DNA of 64,000 bases from Platycnemis pennipes (GCA_933228895.1 OW121858.1:30093859-30157858), one strand, 5' to 3'; numbered from the stretch's first letter, positions 21,523-32,744 are shown. Notes: generated by a model from the sequence alone, not told the origin. Translations and numbers: made by a program.

Positions 21523-21595
21523 GACTCAGCCGGGAATTGAACCAGGGACATCCAATTTTCCTGCCCTAACGTGCTAACCATTACACCAGCGAGCC
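21523..21595 (-). ncRNA. tRNA-derived SINE head
   Basis: On the minus strand: GGCTCGCTGGTGTAATGG, TTAGCACG (A box TGGTGTAATGGTTAGCA) and GGTTCAATTCCCGG (B box) about 30 bp later, ending GCTGAGTCA. Its 73-nt length and box spacing are tRNA-like. Acceptor pairing is only partial and the T stem has one mismatch, so it is a Pol III promoter relic of a SINE. Confidence 0.6.
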
Positions 21596-22043
21596 TAGGT
21601 CATTTTTCTGTAAGATCCGAGGGAATTTATGTAATTATTTTTGACCACGTGTAGAGATCATTTTCATTGTTACCCATACGTTATCCTTTTCCTATCCTTG
21701 GTATATATTTATCCACCTCGTGTGTGTATATATTTATAATACATATCTATAATTATATAAATACAATCTATTATGTTAACACGCTCTGTAAACAGATATA
21801 ACAAGGATAGGATAAGGGAAATGGATGATTAAAACCTAAAAGGTCATATTTATCCACCTCGTGTGTGTATATATTTATAATGCATATCTATATATCTATA
21901 AATACAATCAATTATGTAAACACGCTCTGTAAACAAATATAATAAGGATAGGATAAGGAAAATGGAAGGGTAAAATATAAAAGGACGAACTCAAAGAAGG
22001 TGGTAAAGATGGAATCAAGTCTTACAACTATAGCAAAAGATTT

Positions 22044-22116
22044 TACTCAGCCGGGAATTGAACTAGGGGCATCCAATTTTCCTGCTCTAACGTGCTAACC
22101 ATAACACCAGCGAGCC
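22044..22116 (-). ncRNA. tRNA-derived SINE head
   Basis: Near-identical to 21523-21595 on the same strand: A box GTGTTATGGTTAGCACG, B box AGTTCAATTCCCGG, 3' end GCTGAGTAA. It differs by a handful of substitutions, including one in the B box. Confidence 0.6.
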
Positions 22117-22235
22117 TAAGTAAACTTTCTGTGAGATCCGAGGGAATTTATGTAATTATTTTTGACCACGTTTAGAGATCATTTTGAGTGTTACCCATAC
22201 ATTATCCTTGTCCTATCCTTGGTATATTTATTTCG

Positions 22236-22690
22236 GTGTACACCAACGTATTTCTTCCAAGGTGATAGACATTTCATTTTCTCTCAAGAAGAGCCGAAAC
22301 AATGAATCAATCGATCCCTCCTTCCAGACGGTTCCTTAAGTGCTTCAAGACCGTGAGTCGGCACATACGGTGCGGGTATGAATATATGTATGTACGGGAC
22401 CCTGATGAAACACCTGCGCTGGCCATGAGGACGTGTTTTTTTACGTTCGATAATAGACCTCCGCCACCGGCAGAGAGAGATGACGCAGCAATGGAAGGGT
22501 GACGTCCTAATACACGCCCACGTCAGTCCAGAGACGAATTATTATCGACGTTCAAATGTTCGCAAGAGACGCTCCATGAAAATCTCGGCGGTCAAACAAA
22601 GCGTTCCCTTCAGGACAAACCCTTTTTAATGGTTCCTAAGACGGTAAATCACGACCCAAAAGTATCCTAGTATAAACACAAGGGTGTATC
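22236..22690. other. Unique sequence of balanced composition, possibly conserved non-coding
   Basis: No repeat match within the window. A 66-codon frame (22302-22502) has no recognisable feature. The region has CpGs and a GTGACGTCC / CACGTCAG pair (CRE-like words), so it could be regulatory; this is only a suggestion. Confidence 0.3.
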
Positions 22691-22699
22691 GTAGGAATT

Positions 22700-23910
22700 A
22701 GTGACTTAGCAACAATAATTCAGTAACAGTAGTAATACAAAACTTATGAAAAACGGTGTTGACTTAACAACAGTAACTTAGTAACAGTGGTAATATAAAC
22801 ATATGAAAAACAGTGTTGACTTCACAACAATAGCTTAGCAGCAGTAGTGATATTAAATTAATAAAAACTGAATGTTCCCACAAAATTAACTTAGAAACAG
22901 TAGTGACGTAAACAATATAATAACAGTCCTAACTTAATAACAGTAGTAATATAAACATATAGAAAACAGTGTTGCCTTCTCAACAGTAACGTAGTGACCG
23001 CAGTAATATGAATATGATAAAAAGTAATGACTTCACAAAACTAACTTAGCAACGGTATTCGAGTATGATAATATCGGCGGGCAGACAGAACTTTTCTTCA
23101 TAATAAAAACTTTCAATGTTTCCTAAGACGGAAATTCACGTATCAAAAGTGTCCTAATAGCTAGTTTAAGGGTGTAAAGTAGAAAGTAGTGACTTAACAA
23201 CAACGATGACAGTATCAGTAGTAATATGAACATAATTAAAACAGTAATGACTTCACAACAGTAATTTAGTGACAGTGGTGACATGAATATAATATAAACA
23301 GTAATGACATCACAAAAATAACTCAGCAGCAGTAGTGATATTAAATTATTAAAAACTGAATGATCCCACAAAATTAACTTAGTAACAGTAGTGATGTAAA
23401 CAAAATAATAACAGTCCGAACTTAGTAACAGCAGTAATATAAACATATAGAAAACAGTGTTGACTTCACAACAGTAACTTAGTAAGTGGTAATATAAACA
23501 TATGAAAAACAGTTTTGACTTCACAAAACTAACTTAGCAGCAATAAACAGAATGACTTCACAGAATTAACTTAGAAACAGTAGTGATGTAAGTAATATAA
23601 TAACAGTCCTAAATTATTATTAGCAGTTATATAAACATATAGAAAACAGTGTTGACTTCACAACAGTAACGTAGTGACCGAAGTAATATAAATGGAATAA
23701 AAAGTAATGACTTAACAAAACTAACTTAGCAACAGTAGTCATGTAAACATAATAATAACAGTCCTAACTTAGCAACACTAACATAGTAAAAACATATGAA
23801 AAACAGTAATTACTCATAAAAGTAATTTGGTAAGTTGTAGATATTATCATAATAAAAGCAGTCGTAACTTAGTAACGTTAATAACATAACCATAATAACA
23901 TATGTAGTGT
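22700..23910. repeat. Minisatellite, roughly 60-70 bp units in larger blocks
   Basis: Built from ACTTAGTAACAGTAGTAATATAAACATAATAAAAACAGTAATGACTTCACAA-like units, seen here in parts such as AACTTAGTAACAGTAGT and GTTGACTTCACAACAGTAAC. Larger blocks also repeat: the order from CAGCAGTAGTGATATTAAAT through AACAGTCC to GAAAACAGTGTTG occurs near 22838, 23329 and (decayed) 23538. A 133-codon minus-strand frame (23123-23524) is an artefact of this periodicity. Confidence 0.85.
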
Positions 23911-25555
23911 CTTGGCAACATCCTTATCCTGATCATGTGTACGATACTTGAACGTATCGATTCCTGGTGTATGTATATACGTATCGGTATCGTTGGGACC
24001 TCCAATCCGTAACGAAGCCTACTTACGAGAGAGTTTAAAAATATATCCCTCCCCCATCCGACCGGAAATAGCTCGTGGGCAGATCGATATCTTCATATCC
24101 AACGGAGATAATAATATCACCTCGTCCACACACACATATATCTCCTTTCCTCCCCACCCATACCATCGTCGAACAGTGGAATCCCTGAACCCTAGGGGGA
24201 AAAAGTTTAACGATAGGCAATTGTCATAAAATTCCAGTTTTATTGCCACCGTAAAATTCCCCCAGGAAGACATTTTTTTGTGACTTGTTGTCGTCATTAC
24301 CCATAATTCTCCTTCGATGAAATAACTCCAATGGAGTCGCGGGGAAATATATGATATATGTTCCGTTAGTTTCCGCTCAAATATATATTAATAAGTACAT
24401 ATGTAATTGATTACGTACTCACATACGTGTAACAATACCTCATTAGTAGCAGTATGGTTTTTTATTTATACATCCAAGGTTAGAATGGGAACATTTTCGT
24501 AACTCTATTGTTTAATTTTTCCACGGCACTAGTTCCGAAAATCAAAGAGAGGTGGCAGGATCTTGAGTGGCTTTCTTTTTGTGGGTAACGCGAGAGTTTG
24601 CAATAATCAGCGATAGATGGTGTTAGTGAAGGAACAAAGTTTTATTTCAGCTTGAGTTATTTTTTGGCATTTCTTCATGCAACAAAGACTGTACAGAACA
24701 TTGACTCCTTAAATTATAAATTACGGATATTTTACGAAAGTTCTGGCGATAAAAAAATTATAGGAACGGTCTTTTCTTTTATAAATTTAAAATAAAACTT
24801 ACTCATAAAGAACTGTGTTCAGTTGACATTACGGTAGTCATGTACATCAATTTTTTTCCAAAATGCATTCGATTGCAAAGAATTTAACTCCATAGATATT
24901 AACAAAAAAAAATTGCCGAAATGATTTTAACCTATTATAACATGACTGGGAGGATGTTTTTTTAGATTAGATCAAATTCTGAAGAATAATATTTCTAAAA
25001 AACTGTTTAGAATCGGAATCGTGGTAATCACAGATTCGATTTTGTTCGGAAAATAATTCCATGGCAACGAGTATTTGGCGAAACTGCTTCTGATAATCGA
25101 TTCTGACGCCGCCGTGATGTTTATTATCGATTTTATGCATGGAAACAGTTCTCTGAATGACATTCATTATGATATAGGTAATTATGATTGTGTCACGCGC
25201 ACATAAATCAATAATGTGACAACTTTGTAACATCGTCTTTGTTGTAGAAGTAAAATCGTTTTATCAAATTTCTTGTGGTACCGCAGGTCATAGACCGAAA
25301 TGAAAATAAAGCTCATGTTGTACTCGATATATCGAATTATCTCGTTAACTTGACTGAAAACAACTCGAATTAATCGATTTAAATATGAATATGAATTGAA
25401 CCAAACATTTTTTTTAAAATTTAAATAGTTAAATCATAGAAATTAAGTGTAAGGGCATTAGAAATGCATTTAAAAAGAATGCAAGCGAATGAATTATGTG
25501 AAACCAAAATTATATCATGCATACGGACGATATGCGCTATTTAAAAATAGAAAAA
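23911..25555. other. Non-coding, nothing firm recognised
   Basis: The first 400 bp are of mixed composition with two palindrome-like words (CGATACTTGAACGTATCG; ATACGTATCGGTATCG). 24350-25500 is AT-rich. Short antisense frames at 24019-24297 and 24967-25233 show no domain. Confidence 0.4.
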
Positions 25556-25558
25556 AAA

Positions 25559-25622
25559 TTGACTCGACCAAGGATCGAACTACAAACCTTTCTGTATTCA
25601 TCTCGAAGGAGTCAACTTGGTG
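25559..25622 (-). ncRNA. tRNA-like fragment with B box
   Basis: On the minus strand AGTTGACTCCTTCGAGATG..AGGTTTGTAGTTCGATCC ends in TTGGTCGAGTCAA and then a T run. TAGTTCGATCC fits the Pol III B box and the T run would terminate Pol III. The 5' half is not tRNA-like, so this is probably a SINE or tRNA relic. Confidence 0.35.
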
Positions 25623-26241
25623 AACAACAAATGACGATCGATAAGTCTGTAGTCTCGCTCCCAAATCGGTTCTTTTTCGCCTTGGGGAGAAATTCCTTGG
25701 CGGAGCCTTGTTTAATTTCGTTTTTTGTTTATTGTTTTTGATCAGTTTACGATTCACCCTCAAGGTGCCGTCGGAAATGCCCATAATTTTAACTGACCAA
25801 TCAAAAAAAATTAAACTCGACTGGCGTCCATACTTTTTTTTAGTGTTTCATCGAAGTTGAAGCTTTCCGCCATTTGACCGCTTGGTATGGATGTGAATGT
25901 AGTTGTGCGGCATTTGATTTTTTTGTTGTTGTTTCGTAATTGGTCCATTCAAAAATGGCATTCTAATGCGGTCTCCGTGGGAGTTAACCATAACGACCCA
26001 TTTTACTGCGGTTTAATAGAGGTTATGGCGTCGGAGTCGTTAAAACCGTTGTATAAAACGTCTCATCAAAAAACGACAACCTCGGGGTTAGCTGATTATC
26101 CTTCCCCTGATGGAGGGGAACGCTTGTTCCCTTCTCCATGGTGATAAAGGGTCGTCAGGGGCAATATACGACCGGCAAAAAAATATTTGGGAAAAAAATT
26201 TACGAGAGGAAGGGATTCAAGGGATTTTACACTCATGATAC
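25623..26241. other. Non-coding spacer
   Basis: Mixed AT/GC. A short frame at 25887-26144 lacks recognisable features. Confidence 0.35.
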
Positions 26242-26315
26242 CTGCATCTAGAACAACATAATACCCTGCAAGCCACCGCTATGGGTGTGTGGCAGGGGGA
26301 ATACCCTTAGGATAG
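26242..26315. repeat. Arthropod dispersed-repeat terminus
   Basis: ACATAATACCCTGCAAGCC followed by ACCGC..GGGTGTGTGGCAGGGGG: third copy of the block seen at 2712 and 13518 (inverted). Confidence 0.6.
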
Positions 26316-26814
26316 GATTAAAAATAATTCAAGTTGATTTTCTTTTTTTTTCGCACAGCGGTCGTCTGGACTTATTCTGCTTCTTCAGACAGATTTCTTC
26401 AGCTTCCCTGGTCAACATCTTAGGAGATCAATTGTTATAAATAACAATAATGCCTCTTAACCCAATAATAGTAGTGTGATAGTCATGACAACCAATTATT
26501 ATCAACATGTCGCAACCTCTTCAATGTATAAACTTTGGAATTTAATGATACAGTTTGGTTTCTTAACATTTCTTAGGATTTCTGGCTCAACGTCTTTAAG
26601 AAGTCTTCTCTCGTAAGATTTACTAAAGCACTTCTTAGTTCAGTTATACTTAAAATGGCGTTATTGAATCTGCATAAACTTATTGAATTTCTTTGGTACA
26701 TGATATTCCTTTATGTATATTTCTTATCCTTAATATATCCTTAGTATATCCTTAGTATATCCTTAAGAATTCAATTGCGGCTTCAATATCTCAAATACAT
26801 CTCTCAATATCCAT
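26316..26814. other. AT-rich spacer
   Basis: Contains three or four copies of TATATCCTTAG(TA) at 26725-26765. Nothing else recognised. Confidence 0.4.
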
Positions 26815-26945
26815 CATCATCATCATCGGTCAACAATCCAATCCTACGGTTGCTAAGAAACACAGCCCTCCACTCGATTCTTCTATGAGCTATAAGCTCT
26901 TCATATTTGATGATAATTTCTGCTCTTTTATATTTACGTACCTCT
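26815..26945 (-). pseudogene. LINE 3' tail fragment
   Basis: Minus-strand tail: (CAT)5-CGGTCAACAATCC, GGTTGCTAAGAAACACAGCCC, TCGATTCTTCTATGAGC. The GTTGCTAAG variant of the 3' end; about 130 bp survive. Confidence 0.78.
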
Positions 26946-26996
26946 TCTAAATACTAGATATAGTAATGTTATTACCTCTTCGTACTAGGAACGTTA

Positions 26997-27254
26997 AGGA
27001 ATTTTCACCGGATTATGAATTAGATGTCATTTTTGTGAAAATTTCAGGAAACACAATGTTTTGGCCCCTTTATCGATTGGCAATAAAATAATGCGGACTT
27101 TCCATAGTATATTTGGAGAAAAAAATACGTTAACAGTCAACAATTTTATATTATGGGGTTATACGACAGAGCATGGCTCTTGCAGTAAAATTTGCAGATT
27201 AAAAATGTAGAGAGAAATGTGATTTTGACGAAAAACTAATGTAAGATGCGCAAT
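26997..27254. mobile_element. MITE family 1, left half of an interrupted copy
   Basis: After TTAA (26994-26997) it follows family 1 (TTTCACCGGATTATGAA, TTTATCGATTGGCAATAAAA, AGAGAAATGTG) to GATGCGCAAT. There a second element is inserted; the right half continues at 29278. Confidence 0.75.
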
Positions 27255-29275
27255 GGACGAGTGGAAGTGGGCGGAGCATAGAGCTTCCTTTTTAACGCTG
27301 TAGGTGGCAGTCTTAGATTTGTGGGAAACGTGGGAACCGTCCCGAGCCCTTTCTGGTAGTAACAGTAGTACAAAACGGTACAAAACGTGTAATAACATGG
27401 ATAGCCTCGTGGGGTAAAGTGCTAAAAGAGTAACAAAACTTTAGTTTAGGTTCATGTTTGACTAATATCGGAATGAATGGAAGCCCACGCATGATAATGG
27501 AACGTTTTCGTCTTTTTATATGCGGCTACATGAAAGTTGTTCGGACGGGGATTCTCGACGAGGGCGTCGTTGTAAAAGCGAGACAAGAAAGTTATGCCTT
27601 AATGGAAATAAATGATCTTAAGGCATGAGTAGAATTAGTGTATGCAAGATATGTATTATTCCATTCGAAATGTCGTTGACTTTCACTAAAGATATAAATC
27701 ATTTTCAGTTGTTACCCGACGCAAATATTAGGCTTAACACAGGCTGATATACACATCCACAATACAAAATCAAAGTTCACTCTAAATGTGACGCAATTTT
27801 GAATGAATAAAGCTCATAAACCTTTGAGTGTGGTTGTGAAGTTTTAAAATAATGATGCCAGGCTCCCTACAAACGGCCAAAAACAAAGGAAAATGCAGGC
27901 CTCGTATGAGATACATGGAACAGGTTGTGAAGTATGTAAAGGAGAGGAGTTACGTCATAATGAAGAGGCAGGCATATAGAAGAATCGAGTGAAGGGGCTT
28001 GTCAAACCAATTCTATGATTGCTGACTGATGATGATGTTTGTTTTTGTATTGCTTTGAGATTCCTTTTTAAATTCTGCTTGTGTTTCCGTAATCTTCCTT
28101 AACGAAGCCCATCACTTCATTGTTCCCGGGATGAATAAATATATTTTATCATTATCATCAAAGAATTGTAACACTTGCATAAATGAACACTTATAGCGTT
28201 TGATCTTTACCAGTGTAAAATACCACATAATTTGCTGGATTTGTCTTTTTGTAATGAGTAAAATGAACTTGGTCACGTAGGAGACACCAAGGTAGCCTAA
28301 AACAACTAAATGAATGTTCAACTACGGAAAAGAAAATTAAATTAAATTCTAGCTGTCGTAAAAATAAAACCAAACGATGCACCCATGCTTTCAGATGGGT
28401 GCAATGCTCTTTTTTAGTTAGCCGATGTATTAAAATGTTCAAGGAAGCCCTGAAAAATTTTGAAATGCTGCTTCATTGGCTAGTACTATTCTGTACTGAT
28501 CATTCGCAGAGGCTAGGATTTCATCCCTAAGAATTTATTACTTAAGATTTATAACTTCAATGGGTGAAAAAATAGTTGCTGCGTGCACCTAACTCGCACA
28601 AAAGTCGCATCAAAATTTTCAAAGTAGATTTACAGAGCATATAATCACAGAAAACATCTCACAAAAAAGAGAAAGTTAACATTGGAGTTCCACTGAGTTT
28701 CATTAACTCATTGTCGGTAAAATTTGCAAGTTAGTTTCTTTTTTCTGCATTATATAGCAATTTCACTTAATAAATTCTGAAGCTGCACGTTTAGCAAAAA
28801 TCTCTATTCAAAACGGATACGTACACAAACGTGCGCGCAAAAATTGTTGTTAAGTTTACAAACGCAGTGATGGGACGAAATTTCGATTGCGTTGCCCTAA
28901 AATTTCCTCACGGAAATCCTCCTCTCTGAAATGGAATGAACATACCCTCATGTGCTGGGATATTTTTGTTGTCACGCCGTGTCTTCACATCGCAAAGTTT
29001 TTTTAAAGGTCCTTCCTTTGAAAACGAGTGAAACGAAACCTTAGGCGTAAATGCACTACTCTTGCACCCGAGCACGGGATAATACTGCACAATCACAAAG
29101 CAACGCGCTTTCTCAACCAAGAAAGAACAAGTGCTTCAAACACAAACGGACGATAAACAGAAGAGTCGGGGCAGGAAGGGTAGGTAAGCCCGTTAGCATG
29201 TTTCCCACAAATATGCTGCATCGGTCACGTGACCTTCGCTGTGACGTTTATGGGCGGAGCCAAGTCCAGTCGTCC
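27255..29275. mobile_element. 2.0-kb TIR element inserted into a MITE
   Basis: Begins GGACGAGTGGAAGTGG and ends, as reverse complement, GGACGACTGGACTTGG. A second inverted match, ATTTGTGGGAAAC, lies about 60-65 bp inside each end. The host junctions are GATGCGCAAT and ATTGCATGTAGAATTT, whereas uninterrupted family 1 copies read GATGCGCAATTTTATGTAG. No transposase frame is visible, so it is non-autonomous. It contains a LINE tail (27890-28035). The target duplication could not be assigned; the CAAT/ATTG bases next to the TIR may belong to it. Confidence 0.7.
27890..28035 (+). pseudogene. LINE 3' tail nested in the TIR element
   Basis: TGCAGGCCTCGTATGAGATAC, ATGGAACAGGTTGTGAAG, AGAATCGAGTGAAGGG and CTGACTGATGATGATG are the standard 3' end. 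It uses the GTCAAACCAATTCTATGAT variant. Confidence 0.82.
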
Positions 29276-29975
29276 ATTGCATGTAGAATTTAGCATTGTG
29301 AAAATGTGCTCGCCTTACCATCTCACTTGTTTAATTGATATTAATAAATGTTTGCTCGAAAAAAAGCAGAAAAGCCTTAGTTACCATATGAAATTTTGTG
29401 TACTTTGGCAACGGTACTTGTGACTGAACCTGCTTACAAGCCTGTAATTTTCTCGTTTAATTAAGGAATATACCTTACCAAGGTCCTTTTTATATTTTTA
29501 TGTATTTTAAATACTCTTATTGGTCATTGAAATGGTGTAATTAATACCAATGCCTCCAAATGGTAGCAGCAGCAGCAGCGACATTGTTGCCAATTTTTTT
29601 TCCGAAATATGTATAATTATTATAAAGTTAAATTCAAAACAAAGAGTTGTATTTACAAGGGAATAGTTTAAAACTGAGTAGGAAATATTTAACCTATTTT
29701 AGAATACGTATTAGTGGGATTGAGCATGCATTCTCATTTTGTAAATTAAATGTGGCAACAACACGTCGGCCATGTTCCTAAGTCAAAATGAGTTAAAGAA
29801 GAGCTTGTATTAAAATGGAATGCAACTACAACGCGCTATATAATAGCATCATACTCATAGAATTACTGTATACTATGCGTTATCACCCTATAGATTACCT
29901 TCCATATCGCTATTTTTCTGAACCGGCACTTATTTATTAAATAACACATATCTTTTACGGAATTTTGATGCGTGG
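29276..29975. mobile_element. MITE family 1, right half of the interrupted copy
   Basis: Resumes at ATGTAGAATTTAGCATTGTG and continues through GGTACTTGTGACTGAACC, CAAATGGTAGCAGCAGCAGCAGCG (here with an expanded GCA run), GGGATTGAGCATGC and ATTACTGTATACTATGCG. The terminal GGTGGAACCTCC is lost; sequence diverges after GGAATTTTGATGCGTGG. Confidence 0.75.
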
Positions 29976-31505
29976 ACTCACAGATAATTTGTTGTGAGAT
30001 TGACGAAAATACATCTTGTATAAATCACTGTCGCTTTATCCACTACTAATTTTTTGTGTAAAATTTATGCTTGGATAACCATTTATTTATGCGGTTTAGC
30101 CAGGTGATTTACAGGATTGAAACAACGTAATACATTTTCGCCTTTAGTCAATAAAGTCTCCTTAGCAACTGCTCGTTACTAGGTGATATTGGAATGCCAC
30201 ATACATTAACTAGTTTAGGGCAAGGTTTAACGTTATATAACATAAATTGCCTTTAAAAGAACCATTTTCTAGATTCCTAACTGAAACAATGAATTTATCA
30301 TGACTTTGAATACTTTCGTGTAATATACATATGGATGCAGAAACTAGACAGAGGCTAATATCGCTGCGTATTTGAAACTAAATGGTATATTTACGGAAAA
30401 TTATTGGGTATAGTTGTATAAATATCCCTTTCAGTGTATTAAGACGCTAGAATTATTTTTTCAGGTGAATGTCAATACGTTATAACCGGAAAAACGTATG
30501 AAATGTCAGAATGATAAAGTGGGACGATTATATAAAATCATCAACGACAGTGTGTTAATTGGTCAGATTTTTAATAAAAATGTCCGGGATGGTAACTAGG
30601 AAACTGATTAAAATAGTATTTTCATCGTTTTCAACAAATCGGTTCTTGAAATATTTTTTTTATTATATTGATTAAAAATCCAGGATTTTTTGTCTTAAAA
30701 AGAAACTTATAGGATAAATTAACAGGTAGGACTGTAAAAAAATATTTACGCACCGTGTGTCAATTTTTTTTGGTGAGGCACGATTAAAAAATGAACAAAA
30801 TATTGTTAGAATTTTTTCATAAAAATGATTACATTTTGAAAACTTAAAAATAGCACTGAAATATGATTGGTATATTAATATGACTTTCTGTGCGTAAAAA
30901 ACTAATTTTTCTCAATTAAAAAGTACATGAAAATATGATAATTTGAAATAAATTGTGATATGTGACAGTAAATTAATGAAAAATAAATGAAATTATTATA
31001 AAAAGAATCAAATATTATGAAAAACTAAAAAATGAATTTTGTTTAAAAAAATCACTGACATCTCCTTTACATAAATCGATAAGATTGTTAAAATATGTGA
31101 TACGGGAAAAATTTGAGAAAATGAATATACTTATTTTCTGCATTATTTTTCAAAAAAATGTTTTTCCTTTTTTTACACTAACTTTTTAAATTTTATGAAT
31201 ATTAATTCGAATACTATTTCAATCAAAAAAAGAAAATGATGTGAATCGGGAGGTTTATAAAAGAAAATTATACAGCGTCTGTCAGTTGTTTTTGGGAAAA
31301 AAAGAGCAAATTGATTCAAAAGTAATTTATTAATTCGTCAATATAAATCATTGATATAAAAATTTAAAAAATCGGAATAATACTTTGAGAAAAAGTTTTT
31401 AAACCAATTCCCTGCACAACTATACACCTTTTTTGTGCTTGAGAGAAATAATAGAAATATTTGATTATTTAATATCGGAGTAAAATTAATTCACGGCTGA
31501 AGAGA
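29976..31505. other. AT-rich intron-like sequence
   Basis: Very AT-rich with long A and T runs, no TIR, tail or tandem structure noticed. If the micro-exon at 31536 is real this would be its upstream intron. Confidence 0.4.
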
Positions 31506-31535
31506 TTCATTTGTTTTTGTTCTTTTTCGCCTCAG

Positions 31536-31594
31536 GTCCATGCGGGCTCGGGACCAATAACAAGAGCCGCTCGTCTCCTGCGTCAGACGCAAGG
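31536..31594 (+). CDS. Predicted 59-bp micro-exon, probably same gene as 50693-52678
   Basis: A 59-bp, about 63% GC island in sequence that is mostly A/T. It is preceded by a polypyrimidine tract (TTTGTTTTTGTTCTTTTTCG) and CTCAG, and followed by GTGAGA, i.e. canonical acceptor and donor. In frame 0 it encodes VHAG..GPITRAARLLRQTQ with no stop and leaves two bases (GG). The large exon at 50693 begins with one base before its open frame, so splicing the two restores GGT and keeps the 661-codon frame open. Frame +2 of this exon is also open but would not join in frame. The peptide is basic and I do not recognise it. Linkage across a 19-kb intron is inference; the chance of a phase match alone is one in three. 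Confidence 0.6.
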
Positions 31595-31612
31595 GTGAGA
31601 CACAAAATTATT

Positions 31613-32310
31613 TTGATTCAACACTTATAATTATGGCCCTGAATAATAATTTTTAAAATATAATTATATATATCGTCTCATTATTAACGGTGGTTAATAG
31701 GAAATATAGATTAACTTTTTCCCTCTATTTTACGTAATTTTAGCTAGAGGATTATATTTATTATTTAAAAATATTCCATCCAGAATCCATTTTGAATCAA
31801 AACTTATAATTATGCCCTTGAATAATAAATTAAAAAAATATAATTATATATATCGTCTCATTATTAACGGTGGTTAATAGGAAATATAGATTAACTTTTT
31901 CCTTCTATTTTACGTAATTTTAGCTAGAGGTTTATATTTATTATTTAAGAAGATTTTTTAAATATCCCGTGAATTTCTTGAAAATCAGTCAATACTTCCT
32001 GGCTGTTTACAATGAAATCCTTGTCAAACCGTTGGGGAAAATGTTTTTAATCAGTTTTAATTATGGCCATGAATAATAAATGTAAGATATAATTACATAT
32101 ATCGTCCCATTATTAACGATAGTTGATAGGAAATATAGATGAACTTTTTCCCTCTATTTTACGTAATTTATAATAGAGTTTTATATATATTTTTAAAAGT
32201 TTTTTTAGTATTTCGTGTATTTCATTAAAATCAGTTAATACTTCCAGGCTGTTTACAATGAAATCCTTGTCATACCGTTGGGGAAAATATTTTTAATCAA
32301 TTTTTAATTA
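31613..32310. repeat. Three diverged tandem units starting just after the micro-exon donor
   Basis: The units share TTATAATTATGGCCCTGAAT, ATATAATTATATATATCGTC, TCATTATTAACGGTGGTTAA and TTTTACGTAATTTTAGC. Landmarks fall at 31631, 31810 and 32061, giving spacings of about 180 and 250 bp. The first unit begins about 18 bp downstream of the predicted 5' splice site. Confidence 0.8.
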
Positions 32311-32514
32311 AAATTGTTGATAGAAAAGAAGGGACAGATGAACAATCTATATTGGGAAAATTAACAATTTATATCGAAATACTAGTTTTTTTTTAATTTT
32401 GCGTGAAAAACATAGTTAAATATAACTTTATATTATTGTATGCTTATGTTGTTCATTTATACTGGGTGTTATACCGAGTTATTTGCTTGTACTCGATATG
32501 TTGTTAAGTCTACC

Positions 32515-32743
32515 TGGATGATGTTAATTTGTAACTGCAAATTTTACTGCAAGAGTTCTGCCGTATAAAAACGAGTAAAATATCTCATTTACAACGTATT
32601 TTTTCTTCAAATATATACTCGTATTATGGAAAGGCCTCTTTATTTCAATTGCCAATCGATAGAAGGGTAAAAATAAATTATGTGTCTTGAAATTTTCAAA
32701 AAAATCACATCTAATTCATAATTCGGTGTAGCCTCCTCAAAGC
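32515..32743. mobile_element. MITE family 1, left end, inverted
   Basis: Reverse complement of the family 1 left end: AACTGCAAATTTTACTGCAAG, CAATTGCCAATCGATAGAAGG, and the terminus TTCGGTGTAGCCTCCT at the right-hand side. Confidence 0.72.
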
Positions 32744-32744
32744 C

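Larger units (their letters stand above)
21060..22235. repeat. Cluster of tRNA-headed repeats with foldback bodies
   Basis: Three tRNA-like heads (separately listed) are joined to an AT-rich body that recurs at about 21240-21370, 21405-21500, 21660-21820 and 21840-21975. Body landmarks are TATCCACCTCGTGTGTGTAT, ACACGCTCTGTAAACA and the inverted pair TTATCCT..CCTTGGTATAT / ATATAACAAGGATAGGATAA. The first head points right and the other two left, so the block as a whole is an inverted arrangement. This looks like a tRNA-derived SINE that duplicated locally, or a foldback element that captured a tRNA-like head. Confidence 0.65.

Noticed and set aside
21079..22116. Functional tRNA genes
   Set aside because: B boxes are good but the acceptor and anticodon arms do not fold properly, and the heads recur as part of a larger repeat.
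22700..23910. Possible CRISPR array
   Set aside because: Repeats are directly adjacent and diverged, with no unique spacers of fixed length; this is a eukaryotic minisatellite.
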